Notes: generated from the sequence alone by a model not told the origin. Positions 1 to 9,337 are shown, counted from the first letter of the stretch. The stretch: 64,000 nucleotides of DNA from Neobacillus soli NBRC 102451 (GCF_001591665.1 NZ_BCVI01000025.1:1-64000); one strand, 5' to 3'. A program made the numbers and translations.

Positions 1-76
1 CCGTGTTTCCTTTATCTCAGCCAAAGCGCTCCAGTCCATACGCCGCTAAACGGCCGCTTGCGCCTTTTGTTCTTAA
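1..76 (-). repeat. Interspersed repeat, copy 1 (cut by window edge)
   Basis: Read on the minus strand, this stretch matches the first half of the repeat at 14282-14432: a GCGCAAGCG start, a TTTAGCGGCGTAT block, then ACTGGAGCGC and GAGATAAAGGAAACACGG. It is non-coding, GC-richer than its surroundings and rich in short inverted repeats. I infer a Bacillaceae intergenic repeat family of the bcr type; the family name is not proven here. The copy continues beyond the left edge. Confidence 0.7.
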
Positions 77-187
77 GTTGGGAAAAAATAACGAATTACC
101 CTGCTATTTTTTGGTATTAAACTGGACAAGCTAAGTGGAGAAGTATTTTTGCATTCTTAAATTTGCCTTGAGAAGCGGGATTGTTTG

Positions 188-655
188 ATGAAAGAGATGA
201 GCCGATTAGAAGCCGTTTTATGGAATATTGCTTTACCTGGTTTTAGTCAATTATTAATGGGTCAATACATTAAAGGAATATTGTTTGTGGCCTTAGAATT
301 CATAATAAATGCTAATGGCCATTTTAACCAGGCAATCATGTACAGCTTTTTAGGAGAAATCGACAAGGCCGAAGCGGTCATGAACTACCAATGGGTCATG
401 TTTTATCCGTGTGTTTATATGTTTTCAATGTGGGATAGTTATCGTTCAGCCATGCCTGCAAATGAAAAATACACGTATTTACCGTTTGTCTTTGGTGCTT
501 ACTTTGTCACAGTTGGTTTGATGCTATCCCCTAAAGTGATGCTTTTTCAAATTCACCTAGGTCCAGTTTTTGTACCCATGCTATTTTTAATCCCAGGCCT
601 ACTGATCGGATTTTTAATAAAATATTTGTTGACCTTCACTTTTAATAAAAGATAA
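188..655 (+). CDS. Small multi-pass membrane protein of unknown function
   Basis: This 155-residue protein has about four hydrophobic stretches (residues 10-40, 70-85, 100-118 and 122-150) and the N-terminal motif ALPGFSQLLMGQYIKG, typical of small Bacillus membrane proteins of TM2-like topology. I chose ATG 188 because a GAAGCGGG ribosome site precedes it at a normal distance; a TTG sits just upstream. It is monocistronic, followed by a hairpin terminator. No catalytic residues are visible and I do not recognise a function. Confidence 0.75.
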   Translation: MKEMSRLEAVLWNIALPGFSQLLMGQYIKGILFVALEFIINANGHFNQAIMYSFLGEIDKAEAVMNYQWVMFYPCVYMFSMWDSYRSAMPANEKYTYLPFVFGAYFVTVGLMLSPKVMLFQIHLGPVFVPMLFLIPGLLIGFLIKYLLTFTFNKR

Positions 656-665
656 TTGGTCAGAT

Positions 666-713
666 AAAAAAAGACTTTAATTCTTGTTAGACGAGGATTA
701 AAGCTTTTTTATG
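666..713 (+). terminator. Rho-independent terminator
   Basis: A-rich stem (AAAAAAGACTTTAAT pairing with ATTAAAGCTTTTTT) with a short loop and a T-run, just after the membrane protein gene. Confidence 0.65.
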
Positions 714-945
714 TTGGGAAATTTTTTTTATAAACCCCCATAAACTGTTTAAGAGGAAACGTAACTATGTAGTAAAAAGAAAGGAAATTAAAAATACAGC
801 ATTTAGGCATGTGAAAATTCATTATTTTTGTGCCATTAAATTAGATTGGTAAGCCGTTCTTGGTGCTAATCTTTCATTTTGCTCAACTCCTCTAAAGTCC
901 AAAGGTCCGTACTTATGTTATAATTGGGCGAATAGAGGTGAGTGA
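714..945 (+). promoter_or_regulatory. sigI upstream region; possible SigI-type -35 box
   Basis: No gene is seen here. An ACCCCC hexamer at 734-739 resembles the -35 element reported for SigI-dependent promoters, which would fit autoregulation, but I see no convincing CGAA-type -10 at the right distance. A TTATAAT at 918-924 could be a SigA -10, with a poor -35. An AGAGGTGA ribosome site precedes the sigI ATG. Confidence 0.25.
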
Positions 946-1692
946 ATGCTAAGTTTATTGTTTGTAGCCAAGAAGAAAAAAAGGACGTTGGAGGAATCAG
1001 TTCTCTTAATTCAACAAGGTGACAAGTTCCTGCTCAATGAAATCATAGATGCTTATAAACCATTTATTGCAAAAACAGTTTCTTCCGTATGTAAACGATA
1101 TATTTATGAAACCGATGATGAATTTAGCATTGGCCTTATCGCGTTTAATGAAGCGATTGAAAAATATTCGACCGAGCGGGGAAGTTCCCTGTTAAGTTTT
1201 TCTGAAGTGATCATAAAAAGAAGGATAATTGACTATATTCGTAAACAAACTAAACATCAACATATTAGTATTGACCTAAGTAATACGTCGCATGAAGAAG
1301 AAACAGCGGGGTCAGTTATTGTTAACGAGCTATCTCTTGATGATTATAATAAAAGAAATGACGAGCAATTAAGGAAAGATGAAATTATTCAATTTCAATC
1401 ATTATTGACCACCTTTGGTTTAAGCTTTAGCGACTTAGTTGAGAATTCCCCCAAGCATTCAGATGCACGGAAAAATGCGATGATTGCCGCAAAAATATTA
1501 ATTGAGGATCATGAGTTAAAGGAATTATTATTTAGCAATAAGCGGCTTCCGATAAAGCAGCTTGAAAAAAGGGTGGATGTCAGTAGAAAGACCATAGAAC
1601 GGAATCGGAAATATATTATTGCTATCGCACTCATTTTATCGAGTGATTATGTTTATATGAAGGATTATCTAAAGGGGGTGCTCGATACATGA
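946..1692 (+). CDS. sigI: RNA polymerase sigma-I factor
   Basis: This 248-residue alternative sigma factor resembles Bacillus SigI (heat and cell-envelope stress). Region 2 is recognisable around residues 22-105: a DEFSIGLIAFNEAIEKY segment followed by LLSFSEVIIKRRIIDYIRKQ, with basic residues for -10 binding. The C-terminal part (residues 185-225, IKQLEKRVDVSRKTIERNRKYIIAIALI) is a helix-turn-helix like the SigI-specific domain. Its stop overlaps the rsgI start by 4 bp (ATGA), the usual sigI-rsgI coupling, so activity is probably held by RsgI at the membrane. Confidence 0.92.
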   Translation: MLSLLFVAKKKKRTLEESVLLIQQGDKFLLNEIIDAYKPFIAKTVSSVCKRYIYETDDEFSIGLIAFNEAIEKYSTERGSSLLSFSEVIIKRRIIDYIRKQTKHQHISIDLSNTSHEEETAGSVIVNELSLDDYNKRNDEQLRKDEIIQFQSLLTTFGLSFSDLVENSPKHSDARKNAMIAAKILIEDHELKELLFSNKRLPIKQLEKRVDVSRKTIERNRKYIIAIALILSSDYVYMKDYLKGVLDT

Positions 1693-2852
1693 AAAAGGGA
1701 ATAATAATGGAAATAGATGAGGCCATTTTAACGCTTTTAACCCCCGAAGGTGAATTTCTGCATGCTAAGCGACTCAATCAGCCATATATAATTGGTGAAG
1801 AAATACAATTTTTTCCGATTGTAAGCATGAAAACATCTTCCAATTTAATCTCTTATTTAAAGAATTTGTTTAAGCTAAAATCGGTTTGGGCTGTCATAGC
1901 TGCACTATTTATCTTCCTTGGATCATTTATTCCCATGTATCAAAATAATAAGGCCTATGCCTATATGTCCATTGATGTGAATCCGAGTATTGAGCTTGGT
2001 GTTAATAAAAAAATGCAGGTTGTAGAGTTAACTGGTTTTAATAACGAAGGAAAAAAGATTATTTCACAAATTGATAATTGGAGAAATAAGGATGTTTCTA
2101 GAGTTACTCAAGCTATTTTAGCGGAAATGAAAAATGAAGGCTTTTTGAAAACGAAGGAACATGTGATAATTTCTACTGCAAGGACAAAGGAATCAGAAAA
2201 GAATGTTGAAGAAAAGTTCCAACAGAATATGCAAGCAATTAAAGAGACAGTAAAAAATCAGCATTTAGAGCTGACATTATTAACAAGTACGGAAAAAGAA
2301 CTTAAAAAAGCACATGAACTTGGTATAACAGCGGGTAAATACCAAGAAAATAAAATCCAGTCAGCATTAAAGAAAAGAAGTAAAGAAAAGGTAAGGACCA
2401 TTGAGAACAACCAGGAAGGCAATGGTCTTCCGTCGAGACCGGCTAAAACGGTCCAACCAGGGCAATTAAAAAAACAAATAATGAACCAGTCTGTTCAAAA
2501 CAAGAGAATACCTGAAAATAAATTACAAAAGGAAAAACGCTGGGACGACTGGAAAAAGATGCCCCCAGGACAACTGAAAAAACAGAAAGAAGAACAGTTA
2601 AAGCACGACCAGGGGAAGCAAAAAAAGCAATCTTACCAAAAGGAAAACGTAAACGAAAATAAAAAAACAAAACATGGCGAAAAACAAAATGGGAAACATC
2701 GCAATAAACATAATGGAAAATATAACGAAAAACATAATAACGAAAAACATAATAACGGAAAACATAATAACGAAAAACATAATAACGGAAAACGTAATAA
2801 CGGAAAACATAATAACGAAAAACATAATAACGAAAAACGTAGAAGTAATTAA
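1689..2852 (+). CDS. rsgI: Anti-sigma-I factor RsgI, membrane-anchored
   Basis: This 387-residue single-pass membrane protein is expected to sequester SigI in the cytoplasm and sense the envelope outside. Residues about 5-45 form the RsgI N-terminal domain (EIDEAILTLLTPEGEFLHAKRL). A transmembrane helix lies near 65-83 (WAVIAALFIFLGSFIP). The conserved extracellular segment AYMSIDVNPSIELGVNKKMQVVEL follows. The C-terminal half is a long, very basic Lys/Gln/Asn-rich tail ending in HNNEK/HNNGK five-residue repeats, likely contacting anionic wall polymers (inference). Translationally coupled to sigI. Confidence 0.9.
   Translation: MKKGIIMEIDEAILTLLTPEGEFLHAKRLNQPYIIGEEIQFFPIVSMKTSSNLISYLKNLFKLKSVWAVIAALFIFLGSFIPMYQNNKAYAYMSIDVNPSIELGVNKKMQVVELTGFNNEGKKIISQIDNWRNKDVSRVTQAILAEMKNEGFLKTKEHVIISTARTKESEKNVEEKFQQNMQAIKETVKNQHLELTLLTSTEKELKKAHELGITAGKYQENKIQSALKKRSKEKVRTIENNQEGNGLPSRPAKTVQPGQLKKQIMNQSVQNKRIPENKLQKEKRWDDWKKMPPGQLKKQKEEQLKHDQGKQKKQSYQKENVNENKKTKHGEKQNGKHRNKHNGKYNEKHNNEKHNNGKHNNEKHNNGKRNNGKHNNEKHNNEKRRSN
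2712..2838 (+). repeat. 15-bp tandem repeat encoding HNN(E/G)K repeats
   Basis: About eight imperfect copies of a 15-bp unit (core AACATAATAACG) lie in frame in the 3' end of rsgI. The unit length is a multiple of three, so copy-number changes keep the frame. The copies differ mainly at G/A positions, which fits slippage within a coding repeat. Confidence 0.85.
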
Positions 2853-2880
2853 AAGTCCGGTATGAATACCGGACTTTTTT
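2851..2880. terminator. Bidirectional terminator between rsgI and the SASP gene
   Basis: Near-perfect hairpin: AAAAGTCCGGTAT and ATACCGGACTTTTTT around a short loop. It can serve both converging genes. Confidence 0.85.
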
Positions 2881-2895
2881 CCATGTTTTATTAAA

Positions 2896-3099
2896 TTATT
2901 CTTTAGTAAATTGTCCGGACATTTGCGCTTGTGCCTGCTTGACAAGTCTTTTTGTAATTTCGCCACCCACAGATCCGTTTGCTCTTGAAACTGTATCAGA
3001 ACCTAAATGGACGCCAAATTCCTGAGCTATTTCGTATTTCACTTGATCCAAATACTGTTCAATTCCAGGCACTAACAATTTGTTACTGCTATTAGCCAT
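2896..3099 (-). CDS. Alpha/beta-type small acid-soluble spore protein
   Basis: This 67-residue protein coats and protects spore DNA. It carries the family signatures [10 protein letters not shown] (the germination-protease cleavage region) and [20 protein letters not shown], the second DNA-binding helix. ATG 3099 is the start: AAGGAG lies nine bases upstream, whereas the TTG nine bases earlier abuts the ribosome site. Monocistronic, as usual for these genes; forespore (SigG) expression is expected from the family. Confidence 0.93.
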   Translation of the reverse strand: MANSSNKLLVPGIEQYLDQVKYEIAQEFGVHLGSDTVSRANGSVGGEITKRLVKQAQAQMSGQFTKE

Positions 3100-3221
3100 T
3101 TTAGTCAACTCCTTATAACTTATACAGAGATAATTTTACCTCTGTATAAGTATTATTTAGTATGAACCCCATTTTCATAAGTGGTAATGTTTTTCGGAAC
3201 TGGATAAAAAAAATACGTTTT

Positions 3222-3575
3222 TTAATCTGTTCCCTTGCTAACATCATTTGTGGGGTGCATGAACGGGTAGGCTTGGGGTTTTCTTTTACTCTCTAACAGC
3301 TCACGATTTTCGGTTGTGTTCCAGCCAATATCGTTCGTAGGATGAACCCATTCGTCACCCGCCATGATGGCCGGATCTGTATCCTTTGACCAATTTTCTA
3401 AAGGGGAATTATCAGAGGCATATAAGCTGTCACCGATGGTCACACCTTGTTTGTTAACAAAAGGCGCCTCCATTTTGATACCGGTCCCTTCAAAGGTTGG
3501 AGCATTAATTTGATGTGGCATTGTTTCGTTTATCGTTAATTGCTCAAGGGTCTGTTTGTTTTTTTGCCTTTTCAT
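3222..3575 (-). CDS. Hypothetical protein, DUF3905-like
   Basis: This 117-residue soluble, acidic protein has two repeated HPTND motifs (EWVHPTNDIGW and PFMHPTNDVSK), a pattern I associate with Bacillaceae DUF3905 proteins; that assignment is from memory. No signal peptide or membrane segment is present. A CAGGAGTGAG ribosome site precedes the ATG. Its position between a SASP gene and another small basic protein gene suggests, but does not show, a spore-related role. Confidence 0.65.
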   Translation of the reverse strand: MKRQKNKQTLEQLTINETMPHQINAPTFEGTGIKMEAPFVNKQGVTIGDSLYASDNSPLENWSKDTDPAIMAGDEWVHPTNDIGWNTTENRELLESKRKPQAYPFMHPTNDVSKGTD

Positions 3576-3706
3576 ATCTGCTCACTCCTGTTTTTCTTTA
3601 TTTTCTTCATGAATGATAATTTTATTTATGAAAAATAAGGAATGTTTGATTACCATCAATTTGTTTCAAACTAAAGAGGTCACAAAAAATAAAGGAGGAA
3701 TACTTC

Positions 3707-3868
3707 ATGGCAAAGCGAAAGGCTGAATTCGATGCAGTGGAAAAATATACAAAGACACCTCATAAAAATGTTCAAGAAAGTGAATTTTCAGCAGAATTTA
3801 CTGATAATAACAATGCCATTAGGTTTGCAAACCGTAATTCCAAGTTAGGGAAAAAAGGAAAAGGGTAA
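3707..3868 (+). CDS. Small basic protein (53 aa), unknown; possibly spore-associated
   Basis: The gene starts ATG GCA AAG after a strong AAAGGAGGA ribosome site and runs 54 codons to a stop that abuts a terminator. The product is hydrophilic with a lysine-rich C-terminus (SKLGKKGKG) and a central QESEFSAEFT segment. Minor Bacillus spore proteins share this size and composition, but I cannot match it to a named Ssp or Yfh family. Confidence 0.65.
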   Translation: MAKRKAEFDAVEKYTKTPHKNVQESEFSAEFTDNNNAIRFANRNSKLGKKGKG

Positions 3869-3902
3869 AAAAAATAGCCGGCATTGCCCGGCTTATTTTT
3901 CT
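3867..3902. terminator. Bidirectional terminator
   Basis: Hairpin AATAGCCGG/CCGGCTTATT flanked by A and T runs, between the small gene and the convergent radical SAM gene. Confidence 0.75.
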
Positions 3903-5638
3903 TTATATGAAAAAATGAGGGTTCTCGCATTTGTTGGATCAAAATAAGCTAATAAACAAACAGGATCCTTGTCAATTTCTCCTGTGCTTAAATATCTTGT
4001 TAAATCAAAGGAGAGCTCTTCTAGCATCGTATGCTTAAATAATTCCTTTTCATCCATTTGCAGCTCCTCGAATTCAATACCTAAAAGTGATGGCTCCTCG
4101 AGGATTTGTTTATATAATTTTGCCCGTGCACCTTTATCAAAGGAAGGTCCCCACCATGGCTTTCTTGGCTTGAATTTATGGTTTTTAAGGTAATCATACT
4201 TCATAAGTCCTAAAATCACATCAAGATTTTCGACTGACATTTGTTCAAGAAAGGAGTGCAGCCGGCGGAATAAATCTTCAAGCTGGTGGCCGATTCTTGA
4301 CCAGCCCCTTTCATCCCAATAAGATCCAAACTGCTGGAAGAAATCAAATGGTGAAGGAAAAACGTTCGTTACTAAGTATTCAACAGTATGATCCATCCTA
4401 TGGTCGTTCCAATATTTTTCTAGCACATCCTCAACCTGTTTAATTTTAACAATATCGTCAAAGGAAAGGACATTATTACTTAATATTTCATAGGGGGAGT
4501 GATCCATATAAATATATTGATGGTCAGCAGCTCGAAGGCGTACCCCTGTTCCGCGCAACATCTTCAAAAATCCTAATTGTAATTCCTCAGGCCTCATTTC
4601 AAAAACATCGTTAAATGTTTTCCGGAAAGATGAATAATCTTCTTCTGGCAGCCCAGCAATCAAATCGAGATGCTGGTCGATCTTGCCGCCTTCTTTTACC
4701 AATGTGACGGTTCTAGTGAGCTTAGAAAAATTTTGTTTCCGCATAACAAGCTCATTCGTAAAGTCATTGGTAGACTGAACACCAATTTCAAAGCGGAAGA
4801 GCCCTTTTGGTGCCTCTTGATTTAGAAATTCAATTACTTCTGGACGCATAATATCAGCGGTTATTTCAAATTGAAAAACGGTGCCTGGAAGATGCTCGTC
4901 AATCAGGAAGCGAAACATCTCCAGGGCGTAGCTTCTGCTGATATTAAAGGTACGGTCAACGAACTTAATTGTTTTCGCACCGTTTGCCATTAAATAGCGA
5001 ATATCTTCTTTTATTTTTTCCCTATCAAAATATCGTACCCCAACTTCAATCGATGACAGGCAAAATTGACAGCTAAACGGACAGCCGCGGCTAGTTTCAA
5101 TATAGGTCACACGTTTGCCTAAATGTGCATGATCTTCTGAAAAGCGGTACGGTGATGGGAGCTCCTTAAGATCAAGCTTATTCATCTGCGCTGTGAGCAG
5201 TACTTCACCATTGTGCCGATAGGCAATTCCATGGACATTGCGATAATTATGGGACCTTTCGATTTCCGTAAGTAACTGTTTAAAGGTTTGTTCACCCTCA
5301 CCGAGTACAATAAAATCGACATCCGGATATTTGTTCATCCACTCAGTCGTATCATAGGATACTTCAGGACCACCCAGAACTATAAGGATGGAAGGGTCGA
5401 TTTTTTTAAGCATATTTACCACTTTGAGTGTCTCTTCAATGTTCCAGATATAACAACTAAATCCAATCACCGTCGGTTTTTGTTGATAAAGGTCTGAGAC
5501 AATGTTCATTACGGGATCTTTGATGGTGTACTCTTTGATTTGGATGTTAAATTCCGGGGCGGCATAAGCCTTTAAATAACGAATCGCTAAGTTAGTATGT
5601 ATATATTTAGCATTCAAAGTTGAACAAATGACATTCAT
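3893..5638 (-). CDS. B12-binding radical SAM protein (DUF4080 type)
   Basis: This 581-residue protein has an N-terminal cobalamin-binding Rossmann domain (residues about 1-140, with GFSCYIWNIEETLKV and LGGPEVSYD). The radical SAM core follows with the C-x3-C-x2-C cluster motif near residue 185 (GCPFSCQFC), which binds the [4Fe-4S] used to cleave S-adenosylmethionine. The C-terminal ~170 residues fit the DUF4080 extension. The substrate is unknown; relatives act as methyltransferases or tRNA-modifying enzymes. Monocistronic, with its stop inside the shared terminator. Confidence 0.85.
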   Translation of the reverse strand: MNVICSTLNAKYIHTNLAIRYLKAYAAPEFNIQIKEYTIKDPVMNIVSDLYQQKPTVIGFSCYIWNIEETLKVVNMLKKIDPSILIVLGGPEVSYDTTEWMNKYPDVDFIVLGEGEQTFKQLLTEIERSHNYRNVHGIAYRHNGEVLLTAQMNKLDLKELPSPYRFSEDHAHLGKRVTYIETSRGCPFSCQFCLSSIEVGVRYFDREKIKEDIRYLMANGAKTIKFVDRTFNISRSYALEMFRFLIDEHLPGTVFQFEITADIMRPEVIEFLNQEAPKGLFRFEIGVQSTNDFTNELVMRKQNFSKLTRTVTLVKEGGKIDQHLDLIAGLPEEDYSSFRKTFNDVFEMRPEELQLGFLKMLRGTGVRLRAADHQYIYMDHSPYEILSNNVLSFDDIVKIKQVEDVLEKYWNDHRMDHTVEYLVTNVFPSPFDFFQQFGSYWDERGWSRIGHQLEDLFRRLHSFLEQMSVENLDVILGLMKYDYLKNHKFKPRKPWWGPSFDKGARAKLYKQILEEPSLLGIEFEELQMDEKELFKHTMLEELSFDLTRYLSTGEIDKDPVCLLAYFDPTNARTLIFSYKEK

Positions 5639-5986
5639 AGAATAACTCCCTTTTCTTTAATGAAACAAAGGATAATTATATATTATTTTAGACCAATTTA
5701 ATAGTTAACAAACTGTTTCTTAAGGTTCATTAATAAATGTCTTAATATAACTAGTACTGTTATATTACAGGTAATACCCTGTTATATAATTGGTGCGTCC
5801 GAAAAAGTCAGTTGTATTAACGGTTTGTAGATAACAGGTTAATGTGTTTCAAATGTTTTTCTAAGATGTTTAACATTTGTCACAGCTTAATAAAATCTAT
5901 TGCTCTACAATAACTTTGGGGAAGTTAAATTCTTATGTCTATTTTGGGTAATTATTTGAACGAAATTGGGGAGGGACAGGGACATT
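5639..5986 (+). promoter_or_regulatory. Upstream region of the oxidoreductase operon
   Basis: 348 bases between divergent genes. A TATATAAT-like box (about 5774-5781) and short inverted elements (ACAGG...CCTGT near 5768) are visible, but I cannot assign a regulator. A GGGGAGGG ribosome site sits about ten bases before ATG 5987. Confidence 0.3.
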
Positions 5987-7000
5987 ATGTCTATTTTACC
6001 GAAAAAAAATGAACTAGGATTTTTTGAAATCCGTTTAGAATCAATTGGCGGTCTAGGAGCGAACCTAGCTGGTAAAATGTTGGCTGAGGCAGGTATTTTA
6101 AGTCTTGGTTTGAAAGGATCTAATTTTTCATCTTACGGGTCTGAAAAAAAGGGGTCTCCAGTAAAGAGCTTCATCCGTTTTTGTGAACCGGATGTAGATA
6201 TTAGAGATCATAGTCCAATCGAACAACCACATATTGTTGGAGTATTTCATGAAGCATTATATAGAACGGTTAATGTTGTCAGCGGCCTGAATGCTGATGG
6301 GATTGTCTTGGTAAATACAGCAAGAGATTTTGATGGAGTTAAAAAGGATTTACAGCTAGAAAACGGTACACTAGCAATTGTTGATGCCCTGACCATTGCG
6401 GTTGAGGAAAAAACAAAAGTAAATACGGCGATGCTTGGTGCATTATATCGTATTTGTGATTTTCTAGATCCGGAATCAATGAGAGATGTAATTCGAAAAA
6501 CGTTTACAAAGAAATATCCGCATCTTGTTGAACCAAATGTCCGCACCTTTGATCGTGGCTATAATGAAGTTCAATTTAAAACGTATGAAGTGCCGGATGG
6601 AGCAGAAGGGAAAGCTTTCACACGCCCGCTTCCGTCTCTTGGCTATATGACCCAGGAAATCGGCGGTGTCATGGTCTCGCAGGCAAATAGTATTTTTAAA
6701 GATTTAAGCGGTTCTCGACAAGGATTTCTTCCCGAGTTCCAACTAGATAAATGCATTCATTGTGCTGCCTGCGATAATGTTTGCCCGGATTTTTGTTTTG
6801 TTTGGGAAGAAGGAGAAGATAAGCGCGGCAGGAAACAAATGTTTCTTAAAGGAATTGACTACCAATATTGTAAGGGCTGCCTGAAATGCGTGGAAGCATG
6901 CCCAACCGATGCATTAGGCGACCTTCGTGAAATGCTCGGGTATGCTGATGAAAACCGCGTGAAGCAAAACTTTCCTTATATTGCAGGAGGGATTCAATAA
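5987..7000 (+). CDS. 2-oxoacid:ferredoxin oxidoreductase, fused gamma and delta subunits
   Basis: This 337-residue protein joins a POR gamma domain (residues about 10-190, starting with the IRLESIGGLGANLAGKML signature) to a delta-type ferredoxin domain. The two [4Fe-4S] motifs are CIHCAACDNVCPDFC near residue 255 and CKGCLKCVEACP near 294. With the next gene it should oxidise a 2-oxoacid (pyruvate or relative) with CoA and reduce ferredoxin. The stop TAA overlaps the next ATG by one base (TAATG), implying equimolar translation. The substrate cannot be read from sequence. Confidence 0.88.
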   Translation: MSILPKKNELGFFEIRLESIGGLGANLAGKMLAEAGILSLGLKGSNFSSYGSEKKGSPVKSFIRFCEPDVDIRDHSPIEQPHIVGVFHEALYRTVNVVSGLNADGIVLVNTARDFDGVKKDLQLENGTLAIVDALTIAVEEKTKVNTAMLGALYRICDFLDPESMRDVIRKTFTKKYPHLVEPNVRTFDRGYNEVQFKTYEVPDGAEGKAFTRPLPSLGYMTQEIGGVMVSQANSIFKDLSGSRQGFLPEFQLDKCIHCAACDNVCPDFCFVWEEGEDKRGRKQMFLKGIDYQYCKGCLKCVEACPTDALGDLREMLGYADENRVKQNFPYIAGGIQ

Positions 7001-9294
7001 TGGCGATTTTAGAAGATAAATTAACAGTTCAAAGTAAAGCAGAACAGGTTTCAACATTTGAATCAGGAAATGAAATGGCTGCAATGGCAGCCGCTCAAAT
7101 AAATTATCATATTATGGGATACTTCCCAATTACACCTTCAACAGAGGTGGCGCAATTTTTAGATCAAATGAAGACGCGCGGTGAGCATGATATTAAGTTA
7201 ATTCCAGCGGATGGTGAACATGGTTCTGCGGGTATTTGCTATGGTGCTGCTGCTACAGGTGCGCGCGTAATTAATGCAACGAGTGCAAATGGCTTCTTAT
7301 TTATGCTTGAACAGATGCCTGTTCAATCAGGAACTCGTTTTCCAATGGTAATGAACCTTGTTACACGAGCAGTCAGCGGGCCGCTTGATATTCGCGGCGA
7401 TCACTCTGACCTTTATTACGCCTTAAATACCGGCTGGGTTATTTTAACAGCAAAGACGCCTCAAGCCGTTTATGATATGAATATAATGGCACTAAAAATT
7501 GCTGAACACTCAAAAGTGCGTTTACCTGTTATTGTGGCTTATGATGGTTTCTTCACATCACACCAAAAACGCAGGGTGGAATACTTTAAGGATCGTAAAG
7601 TTGTGCAACAATTTGTTGGTGAATGTCCTACAGACTATAATTTTGTAAGGGATCTTAGAAAACCTGTGACCATCGGTGCCCATATGAGTGGTGATGAGTT
7701 CATTAACAATCACTTCCAGCAATCCGAAGCGATGTATAATGCTGGTGAGGTCTTTAGAGAAATTGCTAATGAATACGCGAAAATTTCAGGAAGAGAATAT
7801 CCTGTTCTGGATTTGTATAAAATGGAAGATGCAGAATTGGCGGTATTCCTTTTAAACTCCGCGGCAGAATCAGCTAAAGATGTTGTTGACCAGTTACGTA
7901 AAAAAGGAATTAAAGCAGGGGTAATCAGCCCGAATATTATCCGTCCATTCCCTGCGAAGGAAATACGCGCGGCCCTTAAAAATGTGAAATCATTATTAGT
8001 TGGTGAACGGGCCGATTCCTACGGTGCAAATGGCCCTAATTTAACACATGAAGTAAAATCTGCCCTGCAGGATGACAAGAACAACCAAACGATTGTGTTA
8101 AGCCGCGTATTCGGTCTTGGCGGTAAGGATTTTTATGCAAGTGATGCACAAAATTTCTTTGAAATGGCGATTGAAGCCATGGAAAAGGGCTTCGCTGAAA
8201 AGCCATTCGATTACTATGGCCACATTCCTGGTAATCCGGAAAAAATCCTTAAGCCTGTCATTTTGCCACAGCACGGAGATGTTTTTAAAACAGGTTTAAT
8301 TGATGTGAAGATGGATGAAGAAACGAATAAATTGAAGGTAAAAATCCCGCCGCTTCGTGCGTTGACTGGAAAACCAAAACGAATCGCATCGGGTCATGGA
8401 GCATGCCCAGGCTGTGGAATATTTGCTGGTCTCGAGTTATTCTTTAAAGGAATAGAGGGGGATATTGTTACTCTATTCCAAACAGGCTGTGCCTATGTAA
8501 CTACCACTGGTTATCCAAGTACCTCACATAAGCAAACGATGATGCACAATCTGTTCCAAAATGGTGCAGCGACATTATCAGGTACACTAGAAGCATTTAT
8601 GGAATTAAAACGCCGCGGTGAAATCGAAGTTTCTGATGATGCGACGTTTGTGATGATTACTGGTGACGGCGGTATGGATATTGGGATGGGCTCTGCGATA
8701 GGGACGGCACTAAGAGGACATAAATTGATCATGCTTGAATACGATAATGAAGGCTACATGAACACAGGTTCACAAATGTCTTATTCTACGCCAATGGGGC
8801 ATATGACAAGTACATCCGGTGTAGGGAAAAAACAGCGAGGTAAAGCCTTCCATCATAAAGACACAGCACAAATCATGGCAGCGACAAATATGCCATACGT
8901 GTTTACCGGGTCTGAGGCCTTCCCACAAGACTTGGTTAAAAAAGGTGCAAAAGCACAGTGGTATGCCCAAAATGTTGGAACGGTTTATGGAAAAATTCTT
9001 ATCACCTGTCCATTAAACTGGAAATCTGATGACCGCTACGGCACAAAAATTGTCGAGGCAGCGGTAGATGCTTGCTTCTTCCCGCTTTATGAAGTGGAAC
9101 AAGGTGTTACAACAATTACGTACAACCCGGAAGAAAAGAATAAACGTATTCCGCTTTCGGATTGGTTAAAATACATGGGTAAAACCAGACATCTTCTAAA
9201 AGATGAAAATAAACCAATTTTAAAAGAATTTGAGGCAGAAGTGGAAAAAAGATGGCAGCGTCTAAAAGCAAAAGATGAAAACCCAATGCTATAA
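7000..9294 (+). CDS. 2-oxoacid:ferredoxin oxidoreductase, fused alpha and beta subunits
   Basis: In this 764-residue protein residues about 20-410 are the alpha (pyrimidine-binding) part (MGYFPITPSTEVAQFL). Residues about 460-760 are the beta part, with the cluster-binding GACPGCGIF and the thiamine-diphosphate motif GDGGMDIGMGSAIG...EYDNEGYMNTG. Together with the preceding gene all four classical POR domains are present in two polypeptides. The product is a reduced ferredoxin-type donor, which links functionally to the FixABCX operon further on. Followed by a strong terminator. Confidence 0.9.
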   Translation: MAILEDKLTVQSKAEQVSTFESGNEMAAMAAAQINYHIMGYFPITPSTEVAQFLDQMKTRGEHDIKLIPADGEHGSAGICYGAAATGARVINATSANGFLFMLEQMPVQSGTRFPMVMNLVTRAVSGPLDIRGDHSDLYYALNTGWVILTAKTPQAVYDMNIMALKIAEHSKVRLPVIVAYDGFFTSHQKRRVEYFKDRKVVQQFVGECPTDYNFVRDLRKPVTIGAHMSGDEFINNHFQQSEAMYNAGEVFREIANEYAKISGREYPVLDLYKMEDAELAVFLLNSAAESAKDVVDQLRKKGIKAGVISPNIIRPFPAKEIRAALKNVKSLLVGERADSYGANGPNLTHEVKSALQDDKNNQTIVLSRVFGLGGKDFYASDAQNFFEMAIEAMEKGFAEKPFDYYGHIPGNPEKILKPVILPQHGDVFKTGLIDVKMDEETNKLKVKIPPLRALTGKPKRIASGHGACPGCGIFAGLELFFKGIEGDIVTLFQTGCAYVTTTGYPSTSHKQTMMHNLFQNGAATLSGTLEAFMELKRRGEIEVSDDATFVMITGDGGMDIGMGSAIGTALRGHKLIMLEYDNEGYMNTGSQMSYSTPMGHMTSTSGVGKKQRGKAFHHKDTAQIMAATNMPYVFTGSEAFPQDLVKKGAKAQWYAQNVGTVYGKILITCPLNWKSDDRYGTKIVEAAVDACFFPLYEVEQGVTTITYNPEEKNKRIPLSDWLKYMGKTRHLLKDENKPILKEFEAEVEKRWQRLKAKDENPML

Positions 9295-9301
9295 TAATGT
9301 T

Positions 9302-9337
9302 AAACGCAAAGTGCAAGTATGTGCTTTGCGTTTTTTG
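9302..9337 (+). terminator. Rho-independent terminator
   Basis: AAACGCAAAG/CTTTGCGTTT stem with a T-run directly after the alpha/beta gene. Confidence 0.85.

Noticed and set aside
2712..2838. Possible CRISPR array because of regular repeats
   Set aside because: Repeats are contiguous, without unique spacers, and lie in frame within rsgI; no cas genes are present.
2598..2966. A 122-codon minus-strand frame opposite the rsgI tail
   Set aside because: It is the complement of the 15-bp tandem repeat (VIMFFVIMF repeats) and runs through a terminator and the SASP gene end.
5936..6013. A 25-codon leader peptide overlapping the oxidoreductase start
   Set aside because: Its first bases repeat part of the true gene start and GGGGAAG upstream is plausible, but there is no attenuator-like structure to support a role.
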